A DNA stretch of 64,000 bases from JTS-RE37 sp041743425 (GTDB lineage Bacteria; Bacteroidota; Bacteroidia; Flavobacteriales; Flavobacteriaceae): NCBI GenBank assembly GCA_041743425.1, contig JBGTMS010000047.1:1-64000 (forward strand), given 5' to 3'. The stretch's first letter is position 1, and each line of letters opens with the position of its first letter. Both the position numbers and the translations under genes were made by a program. The notes beneath the pieces are model-generated. The model saw nothing but the letters and a program-made list of their open reading frames with translations, had not been told where the DNA came from and did not search any database. Below, one piece after another: positions 1 through 7,544 of the stretch.

Positions 1-1
1 G

Positions 2-661
2 GGTTTGGATAAGGATGAAAAGGTACGGGCCATCATCCTTACGGGTAGCGGGGAAAAGGCCTTTGTTGCCGGTGCCGATATTTCTGAGTTTGCAGAATAC
101 TCCCCGGATGAAGGAAAGGAGCTTGCAGCCAGCGGGCAGGAATTGCTTTTTGATATGATTGAGAATATGAAGAAACCCGTAATTGCAGCCATCAACGGAT
201 TTGCACTGGGTGGGGGACTGGAGCTCGCCCTTGCCTGTCACTTCAGAGTCGCAAGTCACAATGCACGGATGGGATTGCCTGAAGTTTCGCTGGGTCTCAT
301 TCCTGGATATGGCGGTACGCAACGGCTACCTCAACTTATCGGTAAGGGCAGGGCGATGGAATTGATTCTGACAGCAGGGATGATCGATGTGGATAAGGCA
401 CTGGAATACGGACTGGTCAACCATATGGTATCTCAGGAAGAACTGATGAATTTTTGTAGAAAGATAGCGGACAGGATATCGAATAATTCACCTGTTGCAC
501 TCGCCCACGCAATAAATGCCATAAATGCTGGTTTTAGAAATAATGCTTCAGGTTACCGGACAGAAATAGAGGCCTTTGGAGCTTGTTTTGGAACCGATGA
601 TTTCAGGGAAGGCACCAGCGCTTTCCTCGAGAAACGAAAGGCAGATTTTCCGGGGACATAA
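2..661 (+). CDS. Enoyl-CoA hydratase/isomerase (crotonase family), 5' truncated
   Basis: Crotonase-fold enzyme that adds water across the double bond of 2-enoyl-CoA in fatty-acid beta-oxidation or a related acyl-CoA pathway, in the cytoplasm. The reading frame is open to the left edge, so the true start and roughly 40 N-terminal residues lie outside; the TTG at 5 is only an internal codon. Visible are the oxyanion-hole segment (AFVAGADISEF), the GFALGGGLELALACH block with the first catalytic Glu, and LPEVSLGLIPGYGGTQRL with the second. Having both Glu favours hydratase over isomerase activity. The C-terminal helical part is complete, ending at KADFPGT. A secreted protein gene follows 25 bases later on the same strand. 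The exact substrate cannot be read from the sequence. Confidence 0.9.
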   Translation, partial: GLDKDEKVRAIILTGSGEKAFVAGADISEFAEYSPDEGKELAASGQELLFDMIENMKKPVIAAINGFALGGGLELALACHFRVASHNARMGLPEVSLGLIPGYGGTQRLPQLIGKGRAMELILTAGMIDVDKALEYGLVNHMVSQEELMNFCRKIADRISNNSPVALAHAINAINAGFRNNASGYRTEIEAFGACFGTDDFREGTSAFLEKRKADFPGT

Positions 662-686
662 TTTACTCAACGTTATTTTCGGTTTT

Positions 687-2237
687 ATGAGATACCTACG
701 GCTCTTTTTATTTCTCATGGTTGGTTTGCTGATGGCCGAGGCCCAGGAACTGCCCATTGATTACACTTTTGGCGAAAAGTATGACGATCGGTATAAATAT
801 TCTAACCTGGCTTCCATTTCGGACGACGGAGCCGGAGGATATCTTTTGGTAAGACCTTATTACGGAGGTCTTATCCTAAAACCCAAAGGGTATTTCATAG
901 AGCATTACAATAACGAACTTCAACTTATATCCGAGTACAATTATAAAATGCAGGAGTCTGAATTGGTGGAGGCTTATGTCCGCAGCGGACAACTCTTTTT
1001 GCTCTTCCTCGAGTATGATGTGGTGAAAGGAGCGTATCAGTTTGTAGTACACCGAAGCCCTATTTCGCAGTTCGCCTTTACTACAGAAAAATTACTATCT
1101 GTGCCCTCTCAGCAGGTTAGTAATCCTCTTGACAGAAATTACTACAATCGCAACTTTGACTCCGGGTTCACCACCACGGCATTGTTCAATCAGGATAAAT
1201 CGGCCTTTATCATTAGTACCCATTATAAAAAGGGAGATACAAACAAGCATGTTATATATCTGTTCAGTGCATCCCTCAAAAAACAACTTGAATATGATTT
1301 TTCAGCCGAATCAGAGGATAAGAATTACGCCTTTGAGCAAATTGAAATTTCTCCGGACCTGGCAAATGTCTATATTATTGGGAAAGCCTATTTTAAAAAG
1401 AAGCGTTTTGGTGCCCTGGAGCGGAAATTCCAGTACGAAATGATTAAACTCTCCAAACAGGGAGCTATAACCCAATCTTTCGATACAGATGGAAAATATT
1501 CAGAGAGCCTGAAACCGGTATTGCACAACAACAGACTCATTTGTGTAGGTTTTTATGCAGATCGCAAAGATAACCGGTACAATGGTTTAAGTTATTTTGA
1601 CCTTGATCCACAATCCCTGGCTGTCAAATTAAGAAAGTACAATCCATTTTCAGAGCAATTTATGAGCGATAAATATGGGAAGGAGGATGCGGAACACATA
1701 CAGGATCTGGTATTCAAGAATGTCAGTTTTACGACTGACAATGATATCCTCTTTAATGCGGAGGAATATTTTGTGACAAGCAGTGTACAGGCAAACTCCA
1801 GTGGGGGACGTGTTCGCATTGATCGTTTTCATCATAATGATATTGTCAGTGTAAAGCTCAGTGAGGAAGGCGAGATGATATGGGCACGTAATATCAATAA
1901 ATCAGAAGTCACCCAGGGCGACGATGCTTATGCTTCTTACAGTTCGTACACAAAGGGAGATGATACCTATTTCTTTATCTGTACCGCAGCCGAAAACCCC
2001 CAGTTGCTGGGCAATGATCGTCTCATTTTCAAGCAGGGCCTGAGCAGGAATAGAAATGTCTTTGTAATCAGCCTTGACAAGCAAGGCAAAATCAGTTATG
2101 AAAAGATCATTGATGATGCGGAGGCAAGACTTCCATTAATGGTTTCAAAACCCTTAATGGATGCTAAGCAGGACGAATTGCTTTTCTACGCGAAACGCGG
2201 GAGTAAGAAACAACTGGTACAAGTAACCATCCGCTAA
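687..2237 (+). CDS. Secreted protein of unknown function
   Basis: A 516-residue protein that I do not recognise. The frame is open from 576, but the ATG at 687 is preferred because it is followed at once by a typical signal peptide (MRYLRLFLFLMVGLLMAEAQ, cleavage after AEA or AQ) and because the longer form would overlap the crotonase gene. The mature part is rich in short beta-type stretches with recurring aromatic and Asp/Asn residues. Phrases such as ISDDGAGGYLLV, VISLDKQGKISYEKII and ILFNAEEYF suggest a beta-propeller-like exported protein, but I can see no catalytic motif. The segment around residue 400 (YFVTSSVQANSSGG) resembles proteins that recount stored values along a propeller. It is probably exported to the periplasm or surface. 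Confidence 0.75.
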   Translation: MRYLRLFLFLMVGLLMAEAQELPIDYTFGEKYDDRYKYSNLASISDDGAGGYLLVRPYYGGLILKPKGYFIEHYNNELQLISEYNYKMQESELVEAYVRSGQLFLLFLEYDVVKGAYQFVVHRSPISQFAFTTEKLLSVPSQQVSNPLDRNYYNRNFDSGFTTTALFNQDKSAFIISTHYKKGDTNKHVIYLFSASLKKQLEYDFSAESEDKNYAFEQIEISPDLANVYIIGKAYFKKKRFGALERKFQYEMIKLSKQGAITQSFDTDGKYSESLKPVLHNNRLICVGFYADRKDNRYNGLSYFDLDPQSLAVKLRKYNPFSEQFMSDKYGKEDAEHIQDLVFKNVSFTTDNDILFNAEEYFVTSSVQANSSGGRVRIDRFHHNDIVSVKLSEEGEMIWARNINKSEVTQGDDAYASYSSYTKGDDTYFFICTAAENPQLLGNDRLIFKQGLSRNRNVFVISLDKQGKISYEKIIDDAEARLPLMVSKPLMDAKQDELLFYAKRGSKKQLVQVTIR

Positions 2238-2299
2238 CTTGTCCATAGATCATGTGCCTTTAATTCAACTAAGACCTCCCATAACTTGGAAATATTCCG

Positions 2300-2307
2300 T
2301 ATATTTG
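2300..2307 (+). promoter_or_regulatory. Bacteroidota -7 element (TATATTTG) for the radical SAM gene
   Basis: Exact match to TAnnTTTG, 15 bases before the ATG at 2323. The implied leader is only about ten bases long. No convincing -33 TTG at the usual distance. Confidence 0.55.
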
Positions 2308-2322
2308 GAATAAATCCATTTT

Positions 2323-3393
2323 ATGAAAATTCAGCTGATTAAGGGCAGGGGCGCACAGCAGCAGCATGATAACCATTTTTCCAGGTTTCATCATAGAACA
2401 CGGGCGGACTTCCTTGAATTCTGTCAGATGGCAGGGGAGCAGGCTGAAAGTGACACCACGCATTACCTTCCCATATTTCCCAAAACCCTTGTCAACCGGG
2501 TTGACAGCCCCGACGTAGGCATGCAGTATTCTATGAATCCTTATCAAGGTTGTGAACATGGATGCATTTACTGTTACGCTCGCAATTCTCATGAATATTG
2601 GGGCTATGGAGCCGGCCTTGATTTTGAGCGCGTGATCCTTATAAAAAATGATGCGCCAAAATTACTGGAGGAAAAGCTCAGGCAGAAGAATTGGAAAGCT
2701 TGTACCATTGTTCTTTCAGGGAATACAGATTGTTATCAACCTGCCGAGAAGCATTATAGAATAACAAGGGCGTGTCTGGAGGTATTTTTAAAATACCGCC
2801 ATCCTGTTGGTATCATTACCAAGAATGCACTTATCCTCAGGGATCTGGACCTGCTAACCAAATTGAACAACTCCGGACTGGTAGGTGTAAACGTTTCTGT
2901 AACAACGCTTTCCGAGAAAACGAGGCGTGTGCTTGAGCCAAGGACTGCTACCATACGAAAGCGGCTTGAAACTATCCGACAGCTTACCGATCATGGAATC
3001 CCGGTAAATGCAATGCTGGCACCTATAATTCCCGGGATCAACAGTCATGAAATCCTTAAACTGGCAGAAGCAGTTGCGGACCATGGAGCCCTGTCCTTCG
3101 CCTTTACAGTGGTTCGTTTGAATGGCGCCATAGGTAAGATTTTTACCGACTGGATCAGGAAGGCCATGCCGGATAAAGCTGAAAAAGTACTGCATCAGAT
3201 TGAAGAATGCCATGGCGGCAGTCTTAATGACAGCCGTTTCGGCATCAGGAACAGAGGTGATGGCCCGGTTGCCCGGCAGCTTCAGGACCTCGTTAAAATA
3301 GCAAGACAACGCTATTTTAAGGGGAGAACATTTCCAAATCTCAATACTACATTATACGAAGATTACAAACCTGGGCAAATGAAGCTTTTTTAA
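2323..3393 (+). CDS. PA0069-family radical SAM protein (SplB-like)
   Basis: A 356-residue radical S-adenosylmethionine enzyme. The cluster-binding motif CxxxCxxC is visible at residues 77-84 (CEHGCIYC), in the MNPYQGCEHGCIYCYAR context typical of the PA0069 / spore-photoproduct-lyase-like family. The next block, VILIKNDAPKLLEEKL, and ITKNALILRDLDLL fit the family's TIM-barrel core. The reaction of the PA0069 group is not established; a DNA-photoproduct or nucleic-acid role is sometimes inferred from SplB similarity and should be treated as inference. The gene has its own promoter and is convergent with the HD-domain gene, 76 bases away. It is a single-gene unit. Confidence 0.88.
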   Translation: MKIQLIKGRGAQQQHDNHFSRFHHRTRADFLEFCQMAGEQAESDTTHYLPIFPKTLVNRVDSPDVGMQYSMNPYQGCEHGCIYCYARNSHEYWGYGAGLDFERVILIKNDAPKLLEEKLRQKNWKACTIVLSGNTDCYQPAEKHYRITRACLEVFLKYRHPVGIITKNALILRDLDLLTKLNNSGLVGVNVSVTTLSEKTRRVLEPRTATIRKRLETIRQLTDHGIPVNAMLAPIIPGINSHEILKLAEAVADHGALSFAFTVVRLNGAIGKIFTDWIRKAMPDKAEKVLHQIEECHGGSLNDSRFGIRNRGDGPVARQLQDLVKIARQRYFKGRTFPNLNTTLYEDYKPGQMKLF

Positions 3394-3469
3394 TCGACCA
3401 TCCTCTGTTGAATTCCGTAACTTGTTGCGCGTCAACGATGGCCTGTTTTTTCATATAAAAATGTCTTTT

Positions 3470-4135
3470 TTACAAAGGATTCCATTCCCCGTAAAATTTC
3501 TCAAGATACTGCAGTAGAAAAGCATGCCTTTCCCCGGCCAGTCTTTTCCCGGTCGTAGTGTGCATTTTATCCTTGAGCAAAAGGAGCTTTTCATAAAAGT
3601 GATTGATAGTCGGACCTTCACTTTTTTTGTAACCTTCCCTGCTCATCTTCAGGTTGGGAGCAATTTCAGGATCGTATATTTTCCTGTTTTTATATCCACC
3701 ATAATGGAATGCCCGCGCAATACCGATCGCTCCAAGAGCATCCAGTCGGTCGGCATCCTGAACCACCTGAAGTTCCCTCGAATTGAATTTTCTCACGCTT
3801 TTTTTGGAAGGAAGTGTGTTTTTAAATGAAGTATGAGCGACAATGCGTTTTACATGAACAATGGTTTTCCCCTTCAAACCAAGCGTCTTTAAAAATTCGG
3901 TTGCGATCTTAAGGCCAACCGATTCATCACCATTGTGAAATTTGTAATCTGCAATATCATGGAGCAGGGCGCCAAGGCTCACAACTAACAGATCTACCTC
4001 CTCCTCTTCCCTGGCAATTAACAGGCTATTCCTGAATACACGCTGTATATGAAACCAGTCATGACCGCCTTCCGCTCCTTCGAGCGTTTTTTTAACAAAG
4101 GAGATCGTTTTTTCGACTACTAGGGCATCGCTCAT
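3470..4135 (-). CDS. HD-domain phosphohydrolase
   Basis: A 221-residue HD-superfamily protein. The metal-binding set is visible: H29 in HDWFHIQRV, the H59-D60 doublet in LGALLHDIADYKF and D127 in VVQDADRLDALGAIGIARAF. The layout matches the small stand-alone HD hydrolases related to Bacillus YpgQ and E. coli YedJ, some of which hydrolyse (d)NTPs; the substrate here is inferred only at the level of a phosphate ester or nucleotide. Its start overlaps the stop of the PlsC gene by four bases (ATGA), so the two are translated from one message. The gene pair is read from the promoter at 4874-4881. Confidence 0.88.
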   Translation of the reverse strand: MSDALVVEKTISFVKKTLEGAEGGHDWFHIQRVFRNSLLIAREEEEVDLLVVSLGALLHDIADYKFHNGDESVGLKIATEFLKTLGLKGKTIVHVKRIVAHTSFKNTLPSKKSVRKFNSRELQVVQDADRLDALGAIGIARAFHYGGYKNRKIYDPEIAPNLKMSREGYKKSEGPTINHFYEKLLLLKDKMHTTTGKRLAGERHAFLLQYLEKFYGEWNPL

Positions 4136-4869
4136 GTGTTCAGATTTATTCCCCTGGTAATTACTTCTTCCACGGCGGACAGGATAACCGCAACATCCCC
4201 GTCATTCTCGATAGGCTTGTGAACCTGAAAAATGAGATGAGAACCTACTCCAAAAGGGAATTTCCCATAACGGAGCATTTTCCAGGAATTATTTATACTG
4301 ATCGGAACTACTAAAGCCGAGGGCGCAGCCTTCAAAAGAATCTTAATTCCGGTTTGCTGGAACTTCTTTGGGTGTCCCGTCCTGCTTCTGGTTCCCTCCG
4401 GAAAAATGACAGCACTTCGTTTAAATTGCTGAATATATCTGCCTAGGCGCAAGATTTCCGTAAACGCCTGCTTACTGTCTTTGCGGTCAATCAGTGCCGA
4501 TCCCCCGTGCCGGAGGTTGAAGGAAACACTGGGAATTCCCTTTCCCAATTCCTTTTTGCTCACAAATTTGGGATGGTATTTTCTCATAAACCAGATAATG
4601 GGTGGGATATCATTCATGCTCTGGTGATTTGCAACAATAATTAAAGGCCGGTCTTCGGGAATATCATATGGATTATTGAAGGTATACCTCGTTCCCAGAA
4701 TATGGGTACATCGCATGAGACAAAAGTTGAGTAGGCTTACGCTGTGTCTATGGGCATTATAACCGAAGAATCGGAGACAAATCCATTGTACCGGGTGAAA
4801 TATGAGCAGGCATATGGCAAATAAAAGTAGATAAAGCAGTGTTAGTGGATATGCCAGTACTTTTCGCAT
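4132..4869 (-). CDS. 1-acyl-sn-glycerol-3-phosphate acyltransferase (PlsC family)
   Basis: A 245-residue membrane-associated acyltransferase that transfers an acyl chain to lysophosphatidate during phospholipid synthesis. An N-terminal hydrophobic segment (about residues 5-25) is followed by the catalytic NHQSMND block, H82-x4-D87, and by the phosphate-binding FPEGTRSR block at 156-163. VPISINNSW is the fourth family motif. The ATG at 4869 is only five bases from a -7 element built into the preceding terminator's T-tract, so the message may be leaderless. It is translationally coupled to the downstream HD hydrolase. Lyso-lipid specificity other than phosphatidate (for example an ornithine lipid) cannot be excluded. 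Confidence 0.92.
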   Translation of the reverse strand: MRKVLAYPLTLLYLLLFAICLLIFHPVQWICLRFFGYNAHRHSVSLLNFCLMRCTHILGTRYTFNNPYDIPEDRPLIIVANHQSMNDIPPIIWFMRKYHPKFVSKKELGKGIPSVSFNLRHGGSALIDRKDSKQAFTEILRLGRYIQQFKRSAVIFPEGTRSRTGHPKKFQQTGIKILLKAAPSALVVPISINNSWKMLRYGKFPFGVGSHLIFQVHKPIENDGDVAVILSAVEEVITRGINLNT

Positions 4870-4873
4870 AATA

Positions 4874-4881
4874 CAAAAATA
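4874..4881 (-). promoter_or_regulatory. -7 element (TATTTTTG) overlapping a terminator T-tract
   Basis: On the minus strand the T-run after the 4887-4904 hairpin ends in TATTTTTG, an exact TAnnTTTG match. The PlsC ATG at 4869 follows after four bases, so the predicted transcript starts at or within a base or two of the start codon. Confidence 0.5.
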
Positions 4882-4904
4882 AAAAACCGCTCAGTGATGA
4901 GCGG
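4881..4904 (-). terminator. Rho-independent terminator after the bacilliredoxin gene
   Basis: Perfect seven-base stem CCGCTCA/TGAGCGG with loop GTGA (4887-4904 on the plus strand), followed on the minus strand by a run of six T. It lies about 50 bases after the bacilliredoxin stop codon. Confidence 0.8.
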
Positions 4905-4957
4905 CTATTTCTTTATCTTTTAATGGGAAACCGGGCATCTAAGAACGAACTGCGAAA

Positions 4958-5368
4958 TCAGCAGAATTCATTAAATGCCTCTGTCAGATTTTCTGCAATC
5001 AGCTCCGCAGGCCGGCCTTCAATATGATGACGTTCAATCATATGCACCAGCTCACCATCTTTAAAAAGTGCCATACTGGGTGATGAAGGGGGGAAAGGGA
5101 TCATAAGATTTCTTGCAGCAGAAACGGCTTCCGTATCAACTCCCGCAAATACAGTGACCAGATGATCTGGTTTCTTCTCATTTTGCAGACTCATTTTCGC
5201 AGCAGGACGTGCGTTTGCTGCTGCACAACCGCATACGGAATTTACAACGACCAGCGTTGTGCCTCCCTGATGGATGGCCTTTTCAACTGCTTCGGCGGTG
5301 TATAATTCCTCAAACCCGACGGAAGCCAGGTCTTGGCGCATGGGTCGAACTAATTCTTCAGGATACAT
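4958..5368 (-). CDS. Bacilliredoxin (BrxA/BrxB, YphP/YqiW family)
   Basis: A 136-residue thioredoxin-fold protein with the family's unusual CGC active site (C46-G47-C48 in VNSVCGCAAANARPA). In Firmicutes these proteins remove bacillithiol from S-bacillithiolated proteins. Bacteroidota also carry them, so the low-molecular-weight thiol partner here is inferred from family knowledge. The length and the C-terminal MIERHHIEGR segment are typical. It is a single-gene unit: an exact -7 element lies at 5400-5407 and a strong terminator at 4881-4904. The gene is divergent from the TerB/DnaJ gene. Confidence 0.92.
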   Translation of the reverse strand: MYPEELVRPMRQDLASVGFEELYTAEAVEKAIHQGGTTLVVVNSVCGCAAANARPAAKMSLQNEKKPDHLVTVFAGVDTEAVSAARNLMIPFPPSSPSMALFKDGELVHMIERHHIEGRPAELIAENLTEAFNEFC

Positions 5369-5399
5369 AGTCTTATTATTAAGAAATTAAAATAATCTA

Positions 5400-5407
5400 C
5401 AAATATA
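5400..5407 (-). promoter_or_regulatory. -7 element (TATATTTG) for the bacilliredoxin gene
   Basis: Exact TAnnTTTG match on the minus strand, 31 bases before the ATG at 5368, giving a leader of about 25 bases. It is back to back with the TerB/DnaJ promoter on the other strand. Confidence 0.55.
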
Positions 5408-5475
5408 ACCATTTTGTCGCTCTTCCGGCTAAAACCTTAAGTACTCCTCTCCTGTTTATATCAGGTGTAAAATCT

Positions 5476-5483
5476 TATCTTTG
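5476..5483 (+). promoter_or_regulatory. -7 element (TATCTTTG) for the TerB/DnaJ gene
   Basis: Exact TAnnTTTG match, 19 bases before the ATG at 5503. A TGTTTA at 5453 lies near the expected -33 position but is a poor match. Confidence 0.55.
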
Positions 5484-5502
5484 CAAAAATTTTTTACCAA
5501 GA

Positions 5503-6234
5503 ATGATCAAATGGTTTGCCGCGTTCCTGGGGTACTTTTTATTTAGGTTGCCAGGTGCTATTATTGGATTTGTGATTGGCAGTTTTCTGGATAATCTGAG
5601 TGGCGGGAAAAGTCCCGGATCCATTTTGGGTGATCTGACAAGACAACAGGTCTCTCCTGCCGATTTTGAATTAAAATTACTCTCATTATGTTCTCTCGTC
5701 ATTAAAGCGGACGGACAGGTGAGTCAGCGGGAGCTGGACTTTGTCCGCCAGTATTTTCTCAGTACGTATGGGAAGGAGAAAGCGAACGCCATCTTTCGTA
5801 CATTTAATGAGGTCATAAAAAAGGGCGAAATCTCGGCCCCTGAAATATGTTCTTACCTCAATCAGCGCACCCGCTATGAAGTACGTTTGCAATTGCTGCA
5901 TTTCTTATTCTCCATTGCTCAGGCCGATGGATCGGTACGCCCTGCAGAAATTGACAAAATAAGCGAAATTGCTGGCTACCTCCGCGTCGGTCAGAATGAC
6001 TTTGAAAGCATTAAGGCGATGTTTATTAAATCGGCAAACAACGCTTATAAGATTCTTGAAATAGAAAAAACAGCTACCGATGAAGAGGTGAAAAAGGCCT
6101 ATCGCAACATGGCTAAGAAATACCATCCGGATCGGGTAAATACCGAAAATGAAGCGATTAAAAAAGGGGCCGAGGAAAAGTTCAAACAGGTTCAGAAGGC
6201 CTACGAAGAAATACAGGGAGAACGCGGTACATAG
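5503..6234 (+). CDS. TerB/DnaJ-domain co-chaperone (DjlA-like)
   Basis: A 243-residue protein with three parts: an N-terminal glycine-rich membrane segment (residues 3-27), a TerB-like helical domain (about 52-170) holding the repeated acidic motif KADGQVSQRE and QADGSVRPAE, and a C-terminal J domain (about 180-243) with the HPD tripeptide at 208-210. The J domain stimulates DnaK ATPase, and the membrane anchor places it at the inner membrane like E. coli DjlA. The specific client is unknown. It stands alone with its own promoter, divergent from the bacilliredoxin gene. Confidence 0.9.
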   Translation: MIKWFAAFLGYFLFRLPGAIIGFVIGSFLDNLSGGKSPGSILGDLTRQQVSPADFELKLLSLCSLVIKADGQVSQRELDFVRQYFLSTYGKEKANAIFRTFNEVIKKGEISAPEICSYLNQRTRYEVRLQLLHFLFSIAQADGSVRPAEIDKISEIAGYLRVGQNDFESIKAMFIKSANNAYKILEIEKTATDEEVKKAYRNMAKKYHPDRVNTENEAIKKGAEEKFKQVQKAYEEIQGERGT

Positions 6235-6327
6235 GCTTATGCACCCTCTTTAATCCGAGGGCTTATCAGCATCAGATGGCTGTTCGTTACATCCCATATA
6301 AGTCTTATAGAGTGTACTTTAGTTCTT

Positions 6328-6909
6328 ATGAATGAATTTCTTTTTTACCTCAGTCTCGGACTCAGACACGTTCTGGACCTTAAGGCATTGGACCATCTGC
6401 TGTTCCTAAGCGCACTTGCACTTCCTTATACTCCCGGCGACTGGAAGAAAGTCGTATTGCTTGCCACTGTTTTCACTATCACACATTGCCTCTCCCTTGG
6501 CATGGCTGTTTATGGATGGGCAGCGGTTGACATCGCTTTGGTCGAATTTTTAATCCCCCTGACCATCCTCCTTACAGCCCTGGGGAACATCCTTATGAAC
6601 CTTGAAGGATTTAGCAGGGAGTGGTGGCTTCAATTGTCAGCGACCGCGTTCTTTGGCCTGATTCACGGGTTCGGGTTTTCCAATTACTTTAATATGCTCA
6701 TGGCGGAAGAGAATGAAAAGGCCCTGCCCCTTTTGGGCTTCGCGGCAGGTATTGAACTCTCCCAGCTTTTGATTATCGGCCTGGTCCTCTTCATCACTTT
6801 TATTTTTATTCAGAAGCTGCACATCAGGAAGCGGCTGTTCATAGTATCGACCTCTGCCCTTATCCTCCTCCTGACATTGCCTATGATTAGAGATACGTGG
6901 TTATGGTAA
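6328..6909 (+). CDS. HupE/UreJ-family membrane protein
   Basis: A 193-residue integral membrane protein with about six hydrophobic segments. The signature region near the N-terminus, LSLGLRHVLDLKALDHLLFLSALAL, holds the His and Asp residues of the HupE/UreJ family, and FFGLIHGFGFSNYF supplies the second conserved His-Gly motif. Family members near hydrogenase or urease genes are thought to import nickel. Neither enzyme is present here, so a metal-permease role is only a family-based guess. The dCMP deaminase and S41 protease genes follow on the same strand after 177 bases. Confidence 0.85.
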   Translation: MNEFLFYLSLGLRHVLDLKALDHLLFLSALALPYTPGDWKKVVLLATVFTITHCLSLGMAVYGWAAVDIALVEFLIPLTILLTALGNILMNLEGFSREWWLQLSATAFFGLIHGFGFSNYFNMLMAEENEKALPLLGFAAGIELSQLLIIGLVLFITFIFIQKLHIRKRLFIVSTSALILLLTLPMIRDTWLW

Positions 6910-7086
6910 GTGTAAATGCTCGTTTTAATGCCCTGGTCCGTCAGCTATATTTTGTCAGGATGGTCACTTAGCTGCAGCTCAACGTATTTAATAGAAAATT
7001 AACCGTTTATGGTTGTAAGGCTTTTTCAAAGCAGGTATATTCGTGTTTTGCCGGGAACGGTACCACAGACCCTATAATCAGGCCAA

Positions 7087-7524
7087 GTGAAGGTGAGCAA
7101 ACAGGAAAAATATGATAGGGCCTATCTGAGGATGGCGTATGAATGGGGTAAATTGTCATACTGTAAGCGAAAGCAGGTAGGGGCCATCATTGTAAAGGAC
7201 CGGATGATCATTTCCGACGGCTTCAATGGCACACCAACCGGATTTGAAAATGATTGTGAAGATGAGGACGGCTATACCAAATGGTACGTGCTGCACGCGG
7301 AAGCCAACGCCATATCTAAAGTAGCTTCCTCCACGCAATCCTGTGAGGGGGCTACGCTATATCTCACATTGTCCCCGTGCAGGGAGTGCAGCAAGCTCAT
7401 TCACCAATCCGGCATAAAACGTGTGGTATACCAGCTGGCATACAAGGATCAATCTGGCTTGCAATTTTTAAAAAAGGCCGGGGTGATACTCGAGTATCTT
7501 CCAGCCATCGAAAATTACGTCTGA
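7087..7524 (+). CDS. dCMP deaminase (ComEB-like)
   Basis: A 145-residue zinc-dependent cytidylate deaminase converting dCMP to dUMP for thymidylate synthesis. The zinc site is visible as HAE at 70-72 and PCREC at 97-101, with a further CEDEDGYT insertion at 57-64 as in dCMP deaminases. The frame begins with GTG at 7087; a second GTG two codons on (7093) is an equally plausible start and would give the usual MSKQEKYDRAYLRMA N-terminus. The S41 protease gene begins 20 bases after the stop, so the two are probably co-transcribed. Confidence 0.92.
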   Translation: MKVSKQEKYDRAYLRMAYEWGKLSYCKRKQVGAIIVKDRMIISDGFNGTPTGFENDCEDEDGYTKWYVLHAEANAISKVASSTQSCEGATLYLTLSPCRECSKLIHQSGIKRVVYQLAYKDQSGLQFLKKAGVILEYLPAIENYV

Positions 7525-7544
7525 ACTGAACAGGACTCAATGAA

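Noticed and set aside
2854..3309. Minus-strand frame of 151 codons
   Set aside because: Antisense to the radical SAM gene and without any recognisable feature.
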